From assembly GCF_003812745.1 (NCBI RefSeq), contig NZ_CP033831.1:2356001-2420000 (forward strand): a stretch of DNA of 64,000 bases, in the 5' to 3' direction. Below are positions 53,747 through 64,000 of the stretch, one piece after another. The notes below the pieces were generated by a model. That model had not been told where the DNA came from and searched no databases. It saw only the letters and a program-made list of their open reading frames with translations. A program made the position numbers and the translations under genes. Position 1 is the first letter of the stretch, and the number at the start of each line of letters is the position of its first letter. This DNA comes from Serratia sp. FDAARGOS_506. Its GTDB lineage: Bacteria > Pseudomonadota > Gammaproteobacteria > Enterobacterales > Enterobacteriaceae.

Positions 53747-54469
53747 CTATTTTTCCGCAGGCAAATCCAGCGCCTGGCGCAGCTCGTCGCGCGCTTGCCG
53801 ATACTGTTGCTGGAAATCCTGCTGCTGTGAAAGCTGTTGGCTGATTACGCTGCCGGCGATGCGCCCCATCTCGATATCGGAAGGGTAGTGGATCCCCGCC
53901 ACCACTCGGTTGTCACCGTATTGCCAGGCGCGCGTCATGATGGCAGCGCGCTTTTCCGGCACCATATTGGCCAGGGTGATACCCATCAGCGTGCCCAGCG
54001 TGGTGTGGCCGGAAGGCCAGGAGCCGGAGCTGGAGCGCTTGACGATCGGCTCGATGCGGCTGTCCAGCATATGCGGGCGCGGGCGCTTCCAGAAATCTTT
54101 CGCCGGATCGACCACCGCCGCTTCGGTCGCGACGATGCGATCGAAGAAGGCGCTCACGGCCGGCAACGCTTTGGCGTTGAACTTCGGCCCCATCACGTTG
54201 CTGTACACCCAGACGTTCTCTTCCGCATCCGCCTTGGCCTGGCTGGCCATTTCCGGCGTGCGTTTTTGCTGTATGTCGAGCACTTCCCGGAGTTCGCGCT
54301 GGGTCTGCGCCGAGTCGTTGGCCGGTGGCGGCGGCAGGATGTGGGTCAGATCTACCTGCTGCGCGGTGGTGAACGGTTGGGCCTCCTCGGCCGCCTGCGC
54401 GTGGAACGCGGTCAGGGCGCTGGTGGTAAACAAACACAGCGCTAAAACGGATTTCTGCAACGATTTCAT
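53747..54469 (-). CDS. Class A non-specific acid phosphatase (PhoN-like)
   Basis: 240 residues with signal peptide (AFHAQA-AEE). All three PAP2-superfamily blocks are present: KDFWKRPRPHML, SGSWPSGHTTLG and GDNRVVAGIHYPSDIEMGR; the third block has Asn before Arg instead of the usual Ser. Releases phosphate from organic esters in the periplasm at low pH. Confidence 0.92.
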   Translation of the reverse strand: MKSLQKSVLALCLFTTSALTAFHAQAAEEAQPFTTAQQVDLTHILPPPPANDSAQTQRELREVLDIQQKRTPEMASQAKADAEENVWVYSNVMGPKFNAKALPAVSAFFDRIVATEAAVVDPAKDFWKRPRPHMLDSRIEPIVKRSSSGSWPSGHTTLGTLMGITLANMVPEKRAAIMTRAWQYGDNRVVAGIHYPSDIEMGRIAGSVISQQLSQQQDFQQQYRQARDELRQALDLPAEK

Positions 54470-54692
54470 CGGGTCATGTCCAGGGTGTCAAAGTGAAAGG
54501 GGAGCAGCCTGTATCTTTGGCGAGGCCTGTGACGATGAGATGACGGTTTCGTGGCGGATTGATGACGGTGCGCCGGGTGAACTGTGATCGCGGCGCCAAA
54601 TCCCCCGTTCGCCATTGATTGTATGTTAATGGATTGTTATGGTGTTTTTCTGTTCAACGGCGCAGCATCGCAGCTGTTTGAAGGGAGAGATC

Positions 54693-55592
54693 ATGACGGG
54701 ATTGGCAACGCTCCGGGACGTCGGCTTCGAAGAGTGGCTGGGGAAAATCAACACCGCCTGCGGCAGATTCTGCGCGAAAACGCTGGGGCCGGGCTTCAGC
54801 GGTGCGATGCAGGAGTTCCGCGCCCATGCGCTGCGCCTGAGCGTGGTCGACGTGTCCCAGGCGCGGCTGTACCGCACGCCGCGCGAGATTGCCCGCAGCG
54901 ACGGCGCGCATTTTTTTACCGTCTTCCAGCTGCGCGGCAGCGCGTTGATGGAGCAAGGCGATCGCCAGACGGTGCTCTCTCCCGGCGACATCACGCTGAT
55001 CGACGCCTCACGGCCCAGCAGTTTCACCTTCCAGCGCGATTCGCGCCAAATCTCCCTGCTGTTGCCACGCGGCTGCCTGCCGGTGCCGCCGCCTTGTGCC
55101 CAGCGTCTTGGAGCAGAGCTCAGCGCGGTGCGCCTCAGCCGCCAACTGGTGCTGAGCAGCATGCAGGATCCTCAGCTCGCCGCGGCGGAAAGCGAGGCGG
55201 TGCTGAATGCACTGGCGGTGCTGCTGCGCCCGGCGCTGGCGCTCGAACAGGCGCGCCCGGAGGGGCAACAGCCGGTTTTCGATAAGGCCCTGGCGTTGAT
55301 CGACAGGCATATTCAGTCGGCTCAGCTGCGCCCGGAATGGGTGGCGGCCGAGTTGGGGGTGTCGCTGCGTAGCCTGTATCGGCTGTTCGCCCGTCAGGGG
55401 CTGGTGGTGGCGCAGTACATCAGAAACCGCCGGCTGGATCTGTGCGCGCAGGCGCTGCGCAGTGCCGCCGGGCAGGAAAAGCTGGCCGGAGTCGGCCTCG
55501 ACTGGGGTTTTGCCGATCACAGCCATTTCTCGACCGCTTTCAAGCAGCGTTTCGGCATGTCGCCGAGCGAGTACCGCCGGCAATATCAATAA
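54693..55592 (+). CDS. feaR: AraC-family regulator FeaR
   Basis: 299 residues from ATG 54693 (GGGAGAG upstream), close to E. coli FeaR (301). The C-terminal AraC double HTH is clear: LGVSLRSLYRLFARQGLVVA and WGFADHSHFSTAFKQRFGMS. The N-terminal ~190 residues are the AraC-binding-like-domain effector part (GFEEWLGKINTACGRFCAK). FeaR activates tynA and feaB for use of phenylethylamine/tyramine; feaB lies convergent 33 bases downstream, supporting the call. Confidence 0.88.
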   Translation: MTGLATLRDVGFEEWLGKINTACGRFCAKTLGPGFSGAMQEFRAHALRLSVVDVSQARLYRTPREIARSDGAHFFTVFQLRGSALMEQGDRQTVLSPGDITLIDASRPSSFTFQRDSRQISLLLPRGCLPVPPPCAQRLGAELSAVRLSRQLVLSSMQDPQLAAAESEAVLNALAVLLRPALALEQARPEGQQPVFDKALALIDRHIQSAQLRPEWVAAELGVSLRSLYRLFARQGLVVAQYIRNRRLDLCAQALRSAAGQEKLAGVGLDWGFADHSHFSTAFKQRFGMSPSEYRRQYQ

Positions 55593-55625
55593 GTCAGGGC
55601 GCGGGCCAGGCCCGCGCAGCTTCAC

Positions 55626-57125
55626 TCAATAGCGGATGCAGACCGATTTGGTTTCGGTGTAAGCGTCCAGCCAATCCGGGCCGAAGTCACGGCCGCTGCC
55701 CGACTGTTTGAACCCGCCGAACGGCATGTTCGGGTCGATAAGCGTATGGGTGTTGACCCACACGGTGCCGGCCTGGATACGCGGCGTCAGCGCCATCGCT
55801 TTTTGCAGGCTGGTGGTCCACAGGCTGGCGGTCAGTCCGTAGTCGGTGTCGTTGGCCTTGCTCAGCGCCTCTTCGGCGCTCGCCACCCGGATCAGGTTAA
55901 CCACCGGGCCGAACACCTCCTCGCGCGTCAGGTTCAGCCTGTCGTCCGGGTTGATCACCAGCGTCGGCGGGATGTAGAAGCCGTTGGTGTCCGGCCCGGC
56001 CGCGCCGCCGATAAGCTCGGCGTTTTTCGCCCGGGCGTCGTCCAGGTAGGCCGCCACCTTGTTACGGTGGGCGAGCGACACCAGCGGGTTAATTTGTGCG
56101 CCGGTGTCCATGCCCGGCCCGACCGACAGCGATTTCACCGCCTGTTCGAAACCGGCCACCAGTTGGTCATAGATCGGCGCTTCGATATAAATCCGCGAAC
56201 TGGCGGCGCACACCTGCCCCTGATTGAGGAAGCTGCCGAGCATCAGGCCTTCGACCACCTGCTGCGGATCGGCGTCTTTCAGCACGATGGCCGGGTTTTT
56301 GCCGCCCAGCTCCAGCGTCACGCGGGTCAGGCGATCCGCTGCGGCGCGCGCGATGCTTTTGCCCACCGGCGTGGAGCCGGTAAAGCTGACTTTGGCGATC
56401 AGCGGATGTTCGGTCAGCGCCTTGCCGCACACGGTGCCGCGGCCGGTCACCACGTTGAACACGCCCGGCGGCACACCGGCTTCGCTCGCCAGTTCGGCCA
56501 TGCGCAGCAGGGTGAGCGGGGTGGTTTCCGACGGCTTGATGACGATGGAACAGCCCGCCGCCAGCGCCGGCATCACTTTCCACATGCCGATCATCAGCGG
56601 GAAGTTCCAGGGCACGATGCCGGCAACCACGCCGATCGGTTCTTTACGGGTATAAACCTGATATTTGGCGCCCGGCGGCATCGGAATGGAGACGTCCAGC
56701 GTCTGGCCGGTGATTTTGGTCGCCAGACCGGCGGTGTAGCGCATCCAGTTCAGGGTACTGCCGACTTCGAAGGCGCGGGCGATGTTGATGGACTTGCCCT
56801 GCTCCAGGGTTTCCAGTTGTGCCAGCTCCTCGGCGTGTTGCTCCACCAAATCGGCGTAGCGCAGCAGGATGCGTTCGCGCTCTACCGGCAGGCGCTGCGC
56901 CCAGACGCCTTCGCTGAAGGCTTTGTGGGCGGACTGCACCGCCAGCGCGACGTCTTGCTCGTTGGCGTCGGCGGTGGTGGCGATCTGCTGGCCATTGGCG
57001 GGGTTATACACCGCCAGGCGGCCTTCCGCGGCGGACGCGCGCCACTGGCCGTCGATATACAGCCCATGCTGACGATCGAGAAAACGCGACACGCTATCCA
57101 GCACGGCTACGGTATTGTCAGACAT
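55626..57125 (-). CDS. feaB: Phenylacetaldehyde dehydrogenase
   Basis: 499 residues, the same length as E. coli FeaB. Oxidises phenylacetaldehyde (from phenylethylamine) to phenylacetate with NAD+. Catalytic Cys in [13 protein letters not shown], Glu in [16 protein letters not shown]-binding region [16 protein letters not shown] at 57125 has CGGAGG five to ten bases upstream. The amine oxidase gene tynA is not in the window. Confidence 0.92.
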   Translation of the reverse strand: MSDNTVAVLDSVSRFLDRQHGLYIDGQWRASAAEGRLAVYNPANGQQIATTADANEQDVALAVQSAHKAFSEGVWAQRLPVERERILLRYADLVEQHAEELAQLETLEQGKSINIARAFEVGSTLNWMRYTAGLATKITGQTLDVSIPMPPGAKYQVYTRKEPIGVVAGIVPWNFPLMIGMWKVMPALAAGCSIVIKPSETTPLTLLRMAELASEAGVPPGVFNVVTGRGTVCGKALTEHPLIAKVSFTGSTPVGKSIARAAADRLTRVTLELGGKNPAIVLKDADPQQVVEGLMLGSFLNQGQVCAASSRIYIEAPIYDQLVAGFEQAVKSLSVGPGMDTGAQINPLVSLAHRNKVAAYLDDARAKNAELIGGAAGPDTNGFYIPPTLVINPDDRLNLTREEVFGPVVNLIRVASAEEALSKANDTDYGLTASLWTTSLQKAMALTPRIQAGTVWVNTHTLIDPNMPFGGFKQSGSGRDFGPDWLDAYTETKSVCIRY

Positions 57126-57284
57126 ACATCCTCCGATCAGGCTCATCAGGTTATCGTTAACCCTGCAAGTCTAGATCAGTGGGAAAGCGGCGGCTTTGGT
57201 CTGCCTGACATTCGGTTTGCCCTGCGTGTCATTTTGCCGTGACGAACGAGTAAACAGCGGCCGGCGGGCGCCGGCCGGGAGGGA

Positions 57285-57923
57285 TCACGAGCTCAGGGTC
57301 GCCAGACGGGTAGCGAAGCCGAGGAACAGCAGGCCGATCAGGCCGTTGCCGAGCTTCGCCAGGCCTTTCTTGTGATTGAAGAAATGCGCCAGCATCGCGC
57401 CGGAGAAGATCAGCGTGCTCATGTAGATAAAGCTGACGGCTTCGAGGATCAGCGCCAGAATGGTGAACGACAGCCCGGTGTGCGCGTAGTTGAAGTCGAT
57501 GAACTGTACGAAGAACGACACGTAAAACAGGATGGCTTTCGGGTTGGTCAGGCTCAGCGTCAGCGACTTGCGCAGAATGCTGTGGCTGCCTTCAATTTGC
57601 TGCTGTTGCGCCTGCGCCTTCTGCACGAAGGTGGCGTAGAGGATTTTTGCGCCGAGGAACAGCAGATAAATCGCGCCGAGAAAACGTACCAGGGTAAACA
57701 GGAACGGCGTGGTGCGGATCAGCGAAGCCACGCCGATATAGGCGCAGAAGATCAGGATCGCATCGCCGATGAACACGCCGAGCGCCGCGGTGTAGCCGGC
57801 GCGCACGCCGCGCGATACGCCGGTTTTCAGTACGTACAGCGTATTCGGCCCCGGCAGAATGATAATGAAGACCACCCCGGCCAAATAGGTCCATAAATTC
57901 AGGACGCCAAAACTCTCTAACAC
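57285..57923 (-). CDS. leuE: Leucine efflux protein LeuE (RhtB/LysE family)
   Basis: 212 residues (E. coli LeuE 212), six membrane segments. The start [20 protein letters not shown] and [18 protein letters not shown], then [10 protein letters not shown], and [20 protein letters not shown] are RhtB-family signatures. GTG at 57923 with AGAGG five bases upstream is preferred. Exports leucine and related amino acids. Confidence 0.9.
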   Translation of the reverse strand: MLESFGVLNLWTYLAGVVFIIILPGPNTLYVLKTGVSRGVRAGYTAALGVFIGDAILIFCAYIGVASLIRTTPFLFTLVRFLGAIYLLFLGAKILYATFVQKAQAQQQQIEGSHSILRKSLTLSLTNPKAILFYVSFFVQFIDFNYAHTGLSFTILALILEAVSFIYMSTLIFSGAMLAHFFNHKKGLAKLGNGLIGLLFLGFATRLATLSS

Positions 57924-58273
57924 AATAACCTCTCCATGCGCGCAACTAACAGGCAAAAACACTGGCCACGCCCGTGGCCGGCCGCGATCCTAACGCTGTG
58001 CAACCGGGTTGGCAACGTAATAAACTTCATGTTGTTGGTTAAAAATTGTCGAAACATTGTTGAAAACGTCGGCGCCGAATTAAAAAGCAAGAGTCGGCGT
58101 GTTTCGCCAACGGCCCGTCACACCGCCGAACCGGTAAAACGTGATGCGGTTTGACGATGCAGAGCAGATGGAGACGGCGGGCTAAAGGCCATTATCGGAT
58201 CAATCTGTGCCATGGCGTCAGCCGGGTACGTGCCGGCCAACGCCACACGCTGGGGGTGATCTTTCACGACGCG
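57924..58273. other. leuE-tehB intergenic region
   Basis: 350 bases without a gene, downstream of tehB and upstream of leuE, both on the minus strand. Promoter of leuE must lie here. Nothing else recognised. Confidence 0.5.
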
Positions 58274-59137
58274 CTATAGCTTGCGCGCCAGCAGGGTGGC
58301 GAAGCGCAGCGAGATGCGGTTGCCGGCGGCGTCGGTCTTGTGCAGTTGGCCGACGTCTTCGTTGTATTTGAGGATCTCCCAGTCACGATAATAATGCTTG
58401 AGCTCACCCGGGCTGAAGGTGAACGGGAACGGCAGCGGGCAGGGATAATCCTCGGTATCCATCGCCGCCACGATCAGGTTATGGCCGCCGCGCACGGTGC
58501 TGTCCTGCATGTTTTGCACGATATGCGGGATTTGCTGCCGCTCGAGGAACATCATCACCACAGTGGACAGGATGAAGTCGTATTCGCCGCTGAAGCGGTG
58601 GGTATTGAGATCCTGCACCCTGGCGCTCAGGCGGGTCAGCGGCTCGGCGTCGATGATCTGATTGAGGCGGTCTATCGAGGGTGCGTGCTTGTCCCAGGCG
58701 GTGACGTCGAAACCTTTCAGATTGAGATAGAGCGAATTGCGGCCACCGCCGCAGCCCAGATCCAGCGCCTTGCCCGGCGAGATGCGCGCCGCCGCCTCGA
58801 TCACTTCAGAGTGGGTGCGCGTCAGTTCGTATTTCTTGTGGTAATAATCTTCCGGCGTGCAGTAAAACGCCAGCCGGCAGGTCATGTCGTCCGAGAAGGA
58901 AACGATGCGATGCCACTGCTGCGGTTCGATAAACGGCGGCTGGCTTTCGGGGCTGAATTGCCAGATCTCGGTGGTGGCGCCGTCTTCGGTCATCATGGCG
59001 AACGTCAGGCTGCCGCTCAGCACGGTAAGCTTCGCCCAGGTGCCGCTCTGGGTGTTGTGGCGCTGGCGGAAGGCCTCCGGCAGCGTGTCGTTGTTCCATT
59101 CCGGCAGGGTTTTGTAGCAAAGCAGCTGCTGCTCCAT
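58274..59137 (-). CDS. tehB: Tellurite methyltransferase TehB
   Basis: 287 residues in two parts. The N-terminal ~90 is a cupin-like domain ([20 protein letters not shown]) seen in the longer TehB form, and the C-terminal part is a class I SAM methyltransferase ([20 protein letters not shown], then [11 protein letters not shown]). TehB methylates tellurite and confers resistance. AGAGGAG precedes ATG 59137. tehA is not adjacent. Confidence 0.92.
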   Translation of the reverse strand: MEQQLLCYKTLPEWNNDTLPEAFRQRHNTQSGTWAKLTVLSGSLTFAMMTEDGATTEIWQFSPESQPPFIEPQQWHRIVSFSDDMTCRLAFYCTPEDYYHKKYELTRTHSEVIEAAARISPGKALDLGCGGGRNSLYLNLKGFDVTAWDKHAPSIDRLNQIIDAEPLTRLSARVQDLNTHRFSGEYDFILSTVVMMFLERQQIPHIVQNMQDSTVRGGHNLIVAAMDTEDYPCPLPFPFTFSPGELKHYYRDWEILKYNEDVGQLHKTDAAGNRISLRFATLLARKL

Positions 59138-59315
59138 AGGGGGCTCCTCTGGCTGGGCAAGCAAAGTGATTTATATGATGTATATAAAATACATTTTTAT
59201 CGTTCGTTTGAACATAGCGGCCTGACGGAAAGGCGCGGCGATATCTTTATACTGGATTGTGTGCGGCGGCTGGGCTAATTTCAGTGCTGTTCATGTCATC
59301 ACGTTCAGGGAAAAG

Positions 59316-60419
59316 ATGCCGATACCTCGTTTATTTCACCCGACGCCCTTCCGTTGGCTGAGCCTGGCCGCGCTGCTGGCGCTGGCGGGCTGTACCAGTA
59401 AAACCACCACCACGGCGCCGGCGGCGCGCCCCGCCGACGTCAAAGCGCGACTGATGACGCTGATCCCGGCCAACGCCGGCGATCGTCAGGGCTGGGCCAC
59501 CGATATCACCGCCGCGTTCGCCGCGCAGGGCATCGAGCCGAGCGATGAGAACCTGTGTTCGGTGCTGGCGGTGACCGAACAGGAGTCGACATTCCAGGCT
59601 AACCCGCAGGTGCCGGGGCTGCCGAAGATCGCCTGGAAGGAGATCGATCGCCGTGCCGATCAGATGCACATCCCGAACTTTTTGGTGCACACCGCGCTGA
59701 AGATTTCGTCGTCGAACGGGCAGAGCTACAGCGAGCGCCTGGATAAGGTACGCACCGAAAAGGATCTGAGCGATATCTTCGATGACATGATCGACCGCGT
59801 GCCGATGGGGCAGAAGCTGTTCGGCCATTTAAACCCGGTACATACCGGCGGCCCGATGCAGGTGAGCGTCGCTTTCGCTGAGGCGCATGCCAAAGGGTAT
59901 CCTTATCCGGTTGACGGTTCGATTCGGCGCGAAGTCTTCAGCCGGCGCGGCGGCATGTACTTCGGCATTATGCATTTGCTGGGGTATCCGGCCGATTACA
60001 GTCGGCCGATTTATCGCTTTGCCGACTTCAACGCCGGCTGGTACGCCAGCCGCAACGCGGCGTTCCAAAACGCGGTCAGCCGGGCGAGTGCGATTCCGCT
60101 GGCGCTGGACGGCGACCTGATCGATTTCGGCAGCGATAAGCCCGGCTCGACAGAACTGGCGGTGCGCACGCTCGGCAAGCGCCTGAACATGAGCGACAGC
60201 GCCATTCGTCGGGCGCTGGAGAAAGGCAACACGGCCGGCTTTGCCGACACCGACCTGTATAAGAAGGTCTTTGCGTTGGCGGGCGGCAAGCTGCCGCGCG
60301 AGATGCTGCCGGGTATCCAGCTGGAGAGCCCGAAAATCACCCGCAAGCTGACCACCGCCTGGTTCGCCAAGCGGGTGGATGAGCGCCGCCAGCGCTGCAT
60401 GGCGCGCGCCGGCGGGTAA
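59316..60419 (+). CDS. DUF1615 family lipoprotein
   Basis: 367 residues with lipoprotein signal (ALLALAGCTSK, lipidated Cys ~24). The body matches the DUF1615 pattern: SVLAVTEQESTFQANPQVPG and DIFDDMIDRVPMGQKLFGHL, then VHTGGPMQVSVAFAEAHAKG. EQEST and PMQV resemble lysozyme-like (SLT) glutamate and motif residues, so peptidoglycan lytic activity is plausible but unproved. Confidence 0.85.
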   Translation: MPIPRLFHPTPFRWLSLAALLALAGCTSKTTTTAPAARPADVKARLMTLIPANAGDRQGWATDITAAFAAQGIEPSDENLCSVLAVTEQESTFQANPQVPGLPKIAWKEIDRRADQMHIPNFLVHTALKISSSNGQSYSERLDKVRTEKDLSDIFDDMIDRVPMGQKLFGHLNPVHTGGPMQVSVAFAEAHAKGYPYPVDGSIRREVFSRRGGMYFGIMHLLGYPADYSRPIYRFADFNAGWYASRNAAFQNAVSRASAIPLALDGDLIDFGSDKPGSTELAVRTLGKRLNMSDSAIRRALEKGNTAGFADTDLYKKVFALAGGKLPREMLPGIQLESPKITRKLTTAWFAKRVDERRQRCMARAGG

Positions 60420-60422
60420 CCC

Positions 60423-60460
60423 AAAAGAAAACGCCGCCGGTGGCCTGAACCACCGGCGGC
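60423..60460 (-). terminator. Terminator of the keto acid decarboxylase gene
   Basis: Eleven-base-pair perfect stem GCCGCCGGTGG / CCACCGGCGGC with CCTGAA loop; the minus strand continues into a T-rich stretch. Confidence 0.88.
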
Positions 60461-60471
60461 GCGATTGCGCC

Positions 60472-62151
60472 TCAGACGCTGCGGCGCGGGTTAGTCAGGC
60501 CGAAGTTGAAGCTGTTGCAGCGGTTGCAGAACTCTTTCATTACCGGCGGTGTATCCATCATCGGCACTTTCACCTCGATAAACGCCAGCCGATCCTGCCG
60601 CGAGGCGTGCTCCAGGGCCATTTCCAGCTGCTGCGTGGTTTCCACTGCCACGCAGAACGGCTGCGCCTGGGTATTCAGCACCGCGGGCAACTTGGCGTAG
60701 TCCCATGGGCCGATGTCGTTGTAGGACGAGTTTTCACCGAGGATATAGCGCTCGATGGTGTAGCCATCGTTGTTGATCAGGAAGATGATCGGCTTTTGCT
60801 CGCAGCGCAGCAGGGTAGATACTTCCTGCGCGGTGAGCTGGAAGGAGCCGTCACCGATGAACAGCAGGTGCCGGCGCTCCGGCGCCGCCATCAGGGTGCC
60901 GAGCAGCGCCGGCAGGGTATAGCCGATCGACCCCCAGATCGGTTGGTTGACTACCTTGACGCCGCCGGGCATGCGCATGCCGCCGATGGCGGCACCCGAG
61001 GTGCCATTTTCCACCACCACCACGTCATCCGCCTGGATAAATCGCTGGATCCGTTGCCACAGATAGGCCTGGTCGATGGGGGTATCGCTCGGCGTCGCCA
61101 GCTTCTCACGCGGATCGGGCAGCGGCGCCAGGGGCTGTACCGGCGCGTCTTCACTCAGATCCAGCAGCGCCTGCAGCAGATCCGCCGTCGCCACCGCCGG
61201 GTAGGAAGTGTTGTCCAACTTCAGCGAGAACGGCTGGATATCCACCTGAGCGGCGGCGGGAATTTGCTGCGAGAAATAGCCGGTGGTGGAGTCCACCAGA
61301 CGCACGCCGAAGCTCAGTACGCAGTCTGAGTGGGCCATGCGTTCATACAGTTCGGGGCGCGACAGGTTGCCGCTGTAGCCGCCCATCCAACCGGCGGTAT
61401 CTTCCGGAATAATGCATTTGGCGGTCGGCATATTGGTCAGCGGAATAGCAAAGCGGTGAGCGACGTCGATAACCTGCTGCTGCAGCTGATAACGATCCAC
61501 CATTTGGTCGACCAACATGATCGGGCGCTGTGCGCGTTTTATTTTGGTTAACAGCGCCATCGCCGCTAATTGCACATTGTATTTATCGCTGGCCGGCAAC
61601 TGCGGTGCCGCTGCGGCTGCGGCAACTTCAATTTCGACGTCGCAAATATCGGAAGGCAGCTGTAAATAGACCGGTTTCTTCTCTATCCAGGCGCGGGAAA
61701 TAACGCGTGGAATTTCCTGTGCGGCATTTTCCGGCGTAATCAAGGCTTGAGCAACGGTGAATTGTTTAAAACAGTTCATGACGTTGTCGAAATTGCCATC
61801 GCCCAAAGTATGGTGCAATAGCTGATGATTTTTCATCGCGTGCAGCGGCGGCGTGCCGGCGATGCAGACCACCGGCGAGGATTCGGCATAGGCGCCGGCG
61901 ATGCCGGACAGCGCGGCCAGATCGCCGACGCCGTAGGTGACGATCAGCGCGCCGGCGCCTTTCATTCGGGCGTAGCCGTCGGCGGCGTAGGAGGCGTTCA
62001 ACTCATTGCAATTGCCGATAAACGCCAGCCGTTCATCGCTTTCCAGCAGTTCCAGCAGGCTGAGGTTGTAGTCGCCGGGCACGCCGTAAATGCGATCGAC
62101 GTTCAAGGCGTGAAGCTGTTGCAGAATGAATGACCCGATAGTTATTTTCAT
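60472..62151 (-). CDS. Thiamine diphosphate-dependent 2-keto acid decarboxylase (IpdC/PDC family)
   Basis: 559 residues. Contains the catalytic Glu in GNCNELNASYAADGYAR, the His-His pair in HHTLGDGNF, and the ThDP/Mg2+ motif GDGSFQLTAQEVSTLL continuing to INNDGYTIE. Converts indolepyruvate, phenylpyruvate or pyruvate to the aldehyde; the family in enterobacteria includes indolepyruvate decarboxylase (IAA synthesis). The aldehyde product could feed FeaB (55626), but they are not in one operon. Substrate cannot be decided from sequence alone. Confidence 0.9.
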   Translation of the reverse strand: MKITIGSFILQQLHALNVDRIYGVPGDYNLSLLELLESDERLAFIGNCNELNASYAADGYARMKGAGALIVTYGVGDLAALSGIAGAYAESSPVVCIAGTPPLHAMKNHQLLHHTLGDGNFDNVMNCFKQFTVAQALITPENAAQEIPRVISRAWIEKKPVYLQLPSDICDVEIEVAAAAAAPQLPASDKYNVQLAAMALLTKIKRAQRPIMLVDQMVDRYQLQQQVIDVAHRFAIPLTNMPTAKCIIPEDTAGWMGGYSGNLSRPELYERMAHSDCVLSFGVRLVDSTTGYFSQQIPAAAQVDIQPFSLKLDNTSYPAVATADLLQALLDLSEDAPVQPLAPLPDPREKLATPSDTPIDQAYLWQRIQRFIQADDVVVVENGTSGAAIGGMRMPGGVKVVNQPIWGSIGYTLPALLGTLMAAPERRHLLFIGDGSFQLTAQEVSTLLRCEQKPIIFLINNDGYTIERYILGENSSYNDIGPWDYAKLPAVLNTQAQPFCVAVETTQQLEMALEHASRQDRLAFIEVKVPMMDTPPVMKEFCNRCNSFNFGLTNPRRSV

Positions 62152-62823
62152 TGATTGCTCCGGATTATTTATCTTTATTTTGTCAGGCGAAAATCAGCAA
62201 AAATAAATTGCTGGCGATGTTGTGTCGTTAGCTTTAACAGTTATTTAAAGCGTCGGCTTGTTCAAGACAGAGTTGGCAGCCGGTAAATTGGCGGTTTGTA
62301 TTCGGCGCTTTACGCGATTGAGTAATACATAAAAAGTAGGGTTATTGCGTGTTGGCGTATGGCGGTATTTTTCATTGATGGCATATCGACAGAAAAACGG
62401 CGCCGTGTTGGCATTTATCCTGATGCAGGGGAAATCACTCGGTACTTTTGACGCCGCGTTAAATCCTGTCGAGGGACACCCGGCTGTTGGTCTGGAAAAG
62501 AAAAACCGCAGCTGACGTAAAGGGGGATTTTAGTGATCTGCCGCACGCTTATTTCAAGAAACCATTCTGCAACCAATTAAAAACCAAAAATTAACAATGA
62601 TCGTTTTTTATTCGTCGATTTTCGTCAGCTTTGCTTTACGGGGCGGCAGTGCGCGCCACGTCGGGCCGGCGTTAAAATACGCCGACACGGGCACTCATAT
62701 AACGTGGTGGCCATCACATTCCGTGGGAAGTGATACGTAAACTTTTCTCTACGTGCACGCAAATGACGTATACCTACCAGAGAGGGTGGTGCCCCAGTGG
62801 CACTGACCGATGGGGAAAGAGCG
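62152..62823. other. Intergenic region between decarboxylase and usp genes
   Basis: 670 bases with no credible gene, divergent promoters expected. AT-rich parts near 62570-62620. No operator recognised with confidence. Confidence 0.5.
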
Positions 62824-63252
62824 ATGAAAAGCTATCGACACATTCTGGTACTGATTCACGATGAACGCGATGGGCGGCCGTTGCTGCGTCAAACGGTGGC
62901 GATGGTGCACGGGCTGCCGATCGCCATCACCGTCGGCCACCTTAACGCCGACTATGCGGAGCTGGAGTACGGCAGCGATGCGTTGGTCAAAGATCGTCAG
63001 GCGCAGGAGGTGATCGCCGCCAAGGCGATGCTGAGCCGGCTGGTGAGCGCGGTCGATGCGCCGGTGGCGGTCAAGGAAATCGTCACCATCCGGCGCTTTA
63101 AAGACGTCAGCGATTTCATTCATCAGGCCGGTATCGATCTGGTGGTGGTCGGGCACCAAAACCGCCTGTTCGGTCTCTATTCCTCTTATTCTCTGGAGTT
63201 CGTGAACCGTCTCGATGTCGATGTGTTGGTCAAGCACCTTTCCCGCGAATAG
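62824..63252 (+). CDS. Universal stress protein (UspA superfamily)
   Basis: 142 residues, the size of UspC/UspD. Starts MKSYRHILVLIHDERDGRPL and ends VDVLVKHLSRE; VVVGHQNRLFGLYSSYSLEF corresponds to the Gly-x2-Gly-x9-Gly(Ser/Thr) region but the ATP-binding glycines are not intact (UspA-type rather than ATP-binding type). ATG at 62824 preferred over GTG at 62797. Confidence 0.85.
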   Translation: MKSYRHILVLIHDERDGRPLLRQTVAMVHGLPIAITVGHLNADYAELEYGSDALVKDRQAQEVIAAKAMLSRLVSAVDAPVAVKEIVTIRRFKDVSDFIHQAGIDLVVVGHQNRLFGLYSSYSLEFVNRLDVDVLVKHLSRE

Positions 63253-63459
63253 CGTGCGACAAAGCGGACTTTTCCCACGGTTTTGCCGCCCGAAAAGCGA
63301 TAGCATATGAAGACCGGTGCAACCTGTTAAAAGTTATTGGGAATTTTCCGGTGCTAAACTTAACCACAGCACAACGGGCGTTGGATAAATTAGATACAGC
63401 TTGATCTTGCCTGGGCTATCGGTAAGAATCTTCGGCCGTATTTTTACAGGAGCTTTACG

Positions 63460-64000
63460 ATGTTTCTCAAACGGACTCTTTTGGCATGTTCTCTGGCGTT
63501 GATATTTCCTGCACTGCCTTCTTACGCTGAGGTTGGTACAGAAAGTGGCAATACCGCGCAGGCTGAAAAACCGGGTCTATGGCAGCGCTTTACCCATAAC
63601 GTGGCGGAGACCTGGAACAACTCGCCTAACCACGATCTCTATATCCCGGCCATTACCTGGCACAACCGCTGGACTTACGATGACGAACATATCGATAAGT
63701 ACAACGAGCGCCCGTGGGGGGCGGGCTACGGCATCTCCCGCTACGACAGCGACGGTGACTGGCATGGCATCTACATCATGGCGTTCAAGGATTCCTTCAA
63801 CAAGTGGGAGCCGATCGGCGGTTACGCTTACGAGAAGATCTGGCGCCCGCTGGATGACAAGGATTTCCGCCTGGGGCTGGGCTTCACCGCCAGCGTCACC
63901 GCGCGCGACAACTGGAAATACATTCCTATCCCGGCCCCGCTGCCGTTGGCCTCTATCGGCTATCAGCGGCTGACGTTCCAGGCGACCTACATTCCCGGCA
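63460..64000 (+). CDS. pagP: Lipid A palmitoyltransferase PagP (3' end cut)
   Basis: Outer membrane beta-barrel enzyme that transfers palmitate from phospholipid to lipid A. ATG at 63460 (CAGGAG upstream) gives a signal peptide (LPSYA-EVG), then [20 protein letters not shown], with the catalytic His in [26 protein letters not shown], and [20 protein letters not shown]. The visible 180 codons stop inside the barrel at TFQATYIPG, about 20 residues short of the end. The window cuts the gene. Confidence 0.96.
   Translation, partial: MFLKRTLLACSLALIFPALPSYAEVGTESGNTAQAEKPGLWQRFTHNVAETWNNSPNHDLYIPAITWHNRWTYDDEHIDKYNERPWGAGYGISRYDSDGDWHGIYIMAFKDSFNKWEPIGGYAYEKIWRPLDDKDFRLGLGFTASVTARDNWKYIPIPAPLPLASIGYQRLTFQATYIPG

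Noticed and set aside
55746..57242. Long plus-strand frame opposite feaB
   Set aside because: Antisense shadow of feaB with shadow-type composition.

Overview
The window is chromosomal DNA of an enterobacterium in the Serratia group, most likely the S. marcescens complex. That placement is inferred from GC-rich codon use, a urease operon with linked urea and nickel transporters, a complete Na+-translocating NADH:quinone reductase (nqrABCDEF-apbE-nqrM), and the gmhA-yafJ-yafK / dinB / pepD / gpt-frsA-crl-proBA order shared with other Enterobacterales. Nothing was searched in a database; all names rest on recognised sequence and gene order.

Layout: 1-5.6 kb is the end of the urease operon (ureC', E, F, G, D, urea channel, nickel permease), followed by a small Hok/Gef-type toxin on the minus strand. 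6.1-11 kb holds fadE (minus), gmhA, yafJ and dpaA/yafK. 11.5-18.7 kb is the nqr operon with its two maturation genes. 18.7-27.5 kb carries a degenerate glycerophosphodiesterase-like gene, LexA-controlled dinB, pepD, gpt, frsA, crl and proBA, ending at tRNA-Thr(CGU) (thrW).

27.7-41.9 kb is an AT-richer integrated element of about 14.1 kb in the 3' end of thrW, bounded by a perfect 25-bp direct repeat and carrying an integrase at the right end. It is the most interesting part of the window. It has small accessory genes, a catalytic-domain-only tyrosine recombinase beside a 35-bp lox-like palindrome, an iteron cluster that looks like a replication origin, two related strong promoters, an operon of small early genes, and a roughly 550-nt gene-free segment packed with perfect stem-loops that looks like a large structured RNA. 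Downstream come a decoration-like protein, a lambda-E-like major capsid protein, a tape-measure-like protein and a HEPN-type protein. No terminase, portal, protease, scaffold or other tail gene is visible. I read it as a phage satellite that brings its own shell protein and possibly its own tail ruler, and depends on a helper phage for the rest.

42-64 kb returns to host DNA: a TM2 protein, several unrecognised membrane or secreted proteins (43.4-47.7 kb), cytochrome b561, a peptide-binding protein, a flavin reductase/HxlR/quinone reductase cluster, an Exc2-like lipoprotein, a DsbA-like oxidoreductase, a class A acid phosphatase, feaR-feaB (aromatic amine catabolism), leuE, tehB, a DUF1615 lipoprotein, a thiamine-diphosphate 2-keto acid decarboxylase, a universal stress protein, and the start of pagP, which is cut by the window end.
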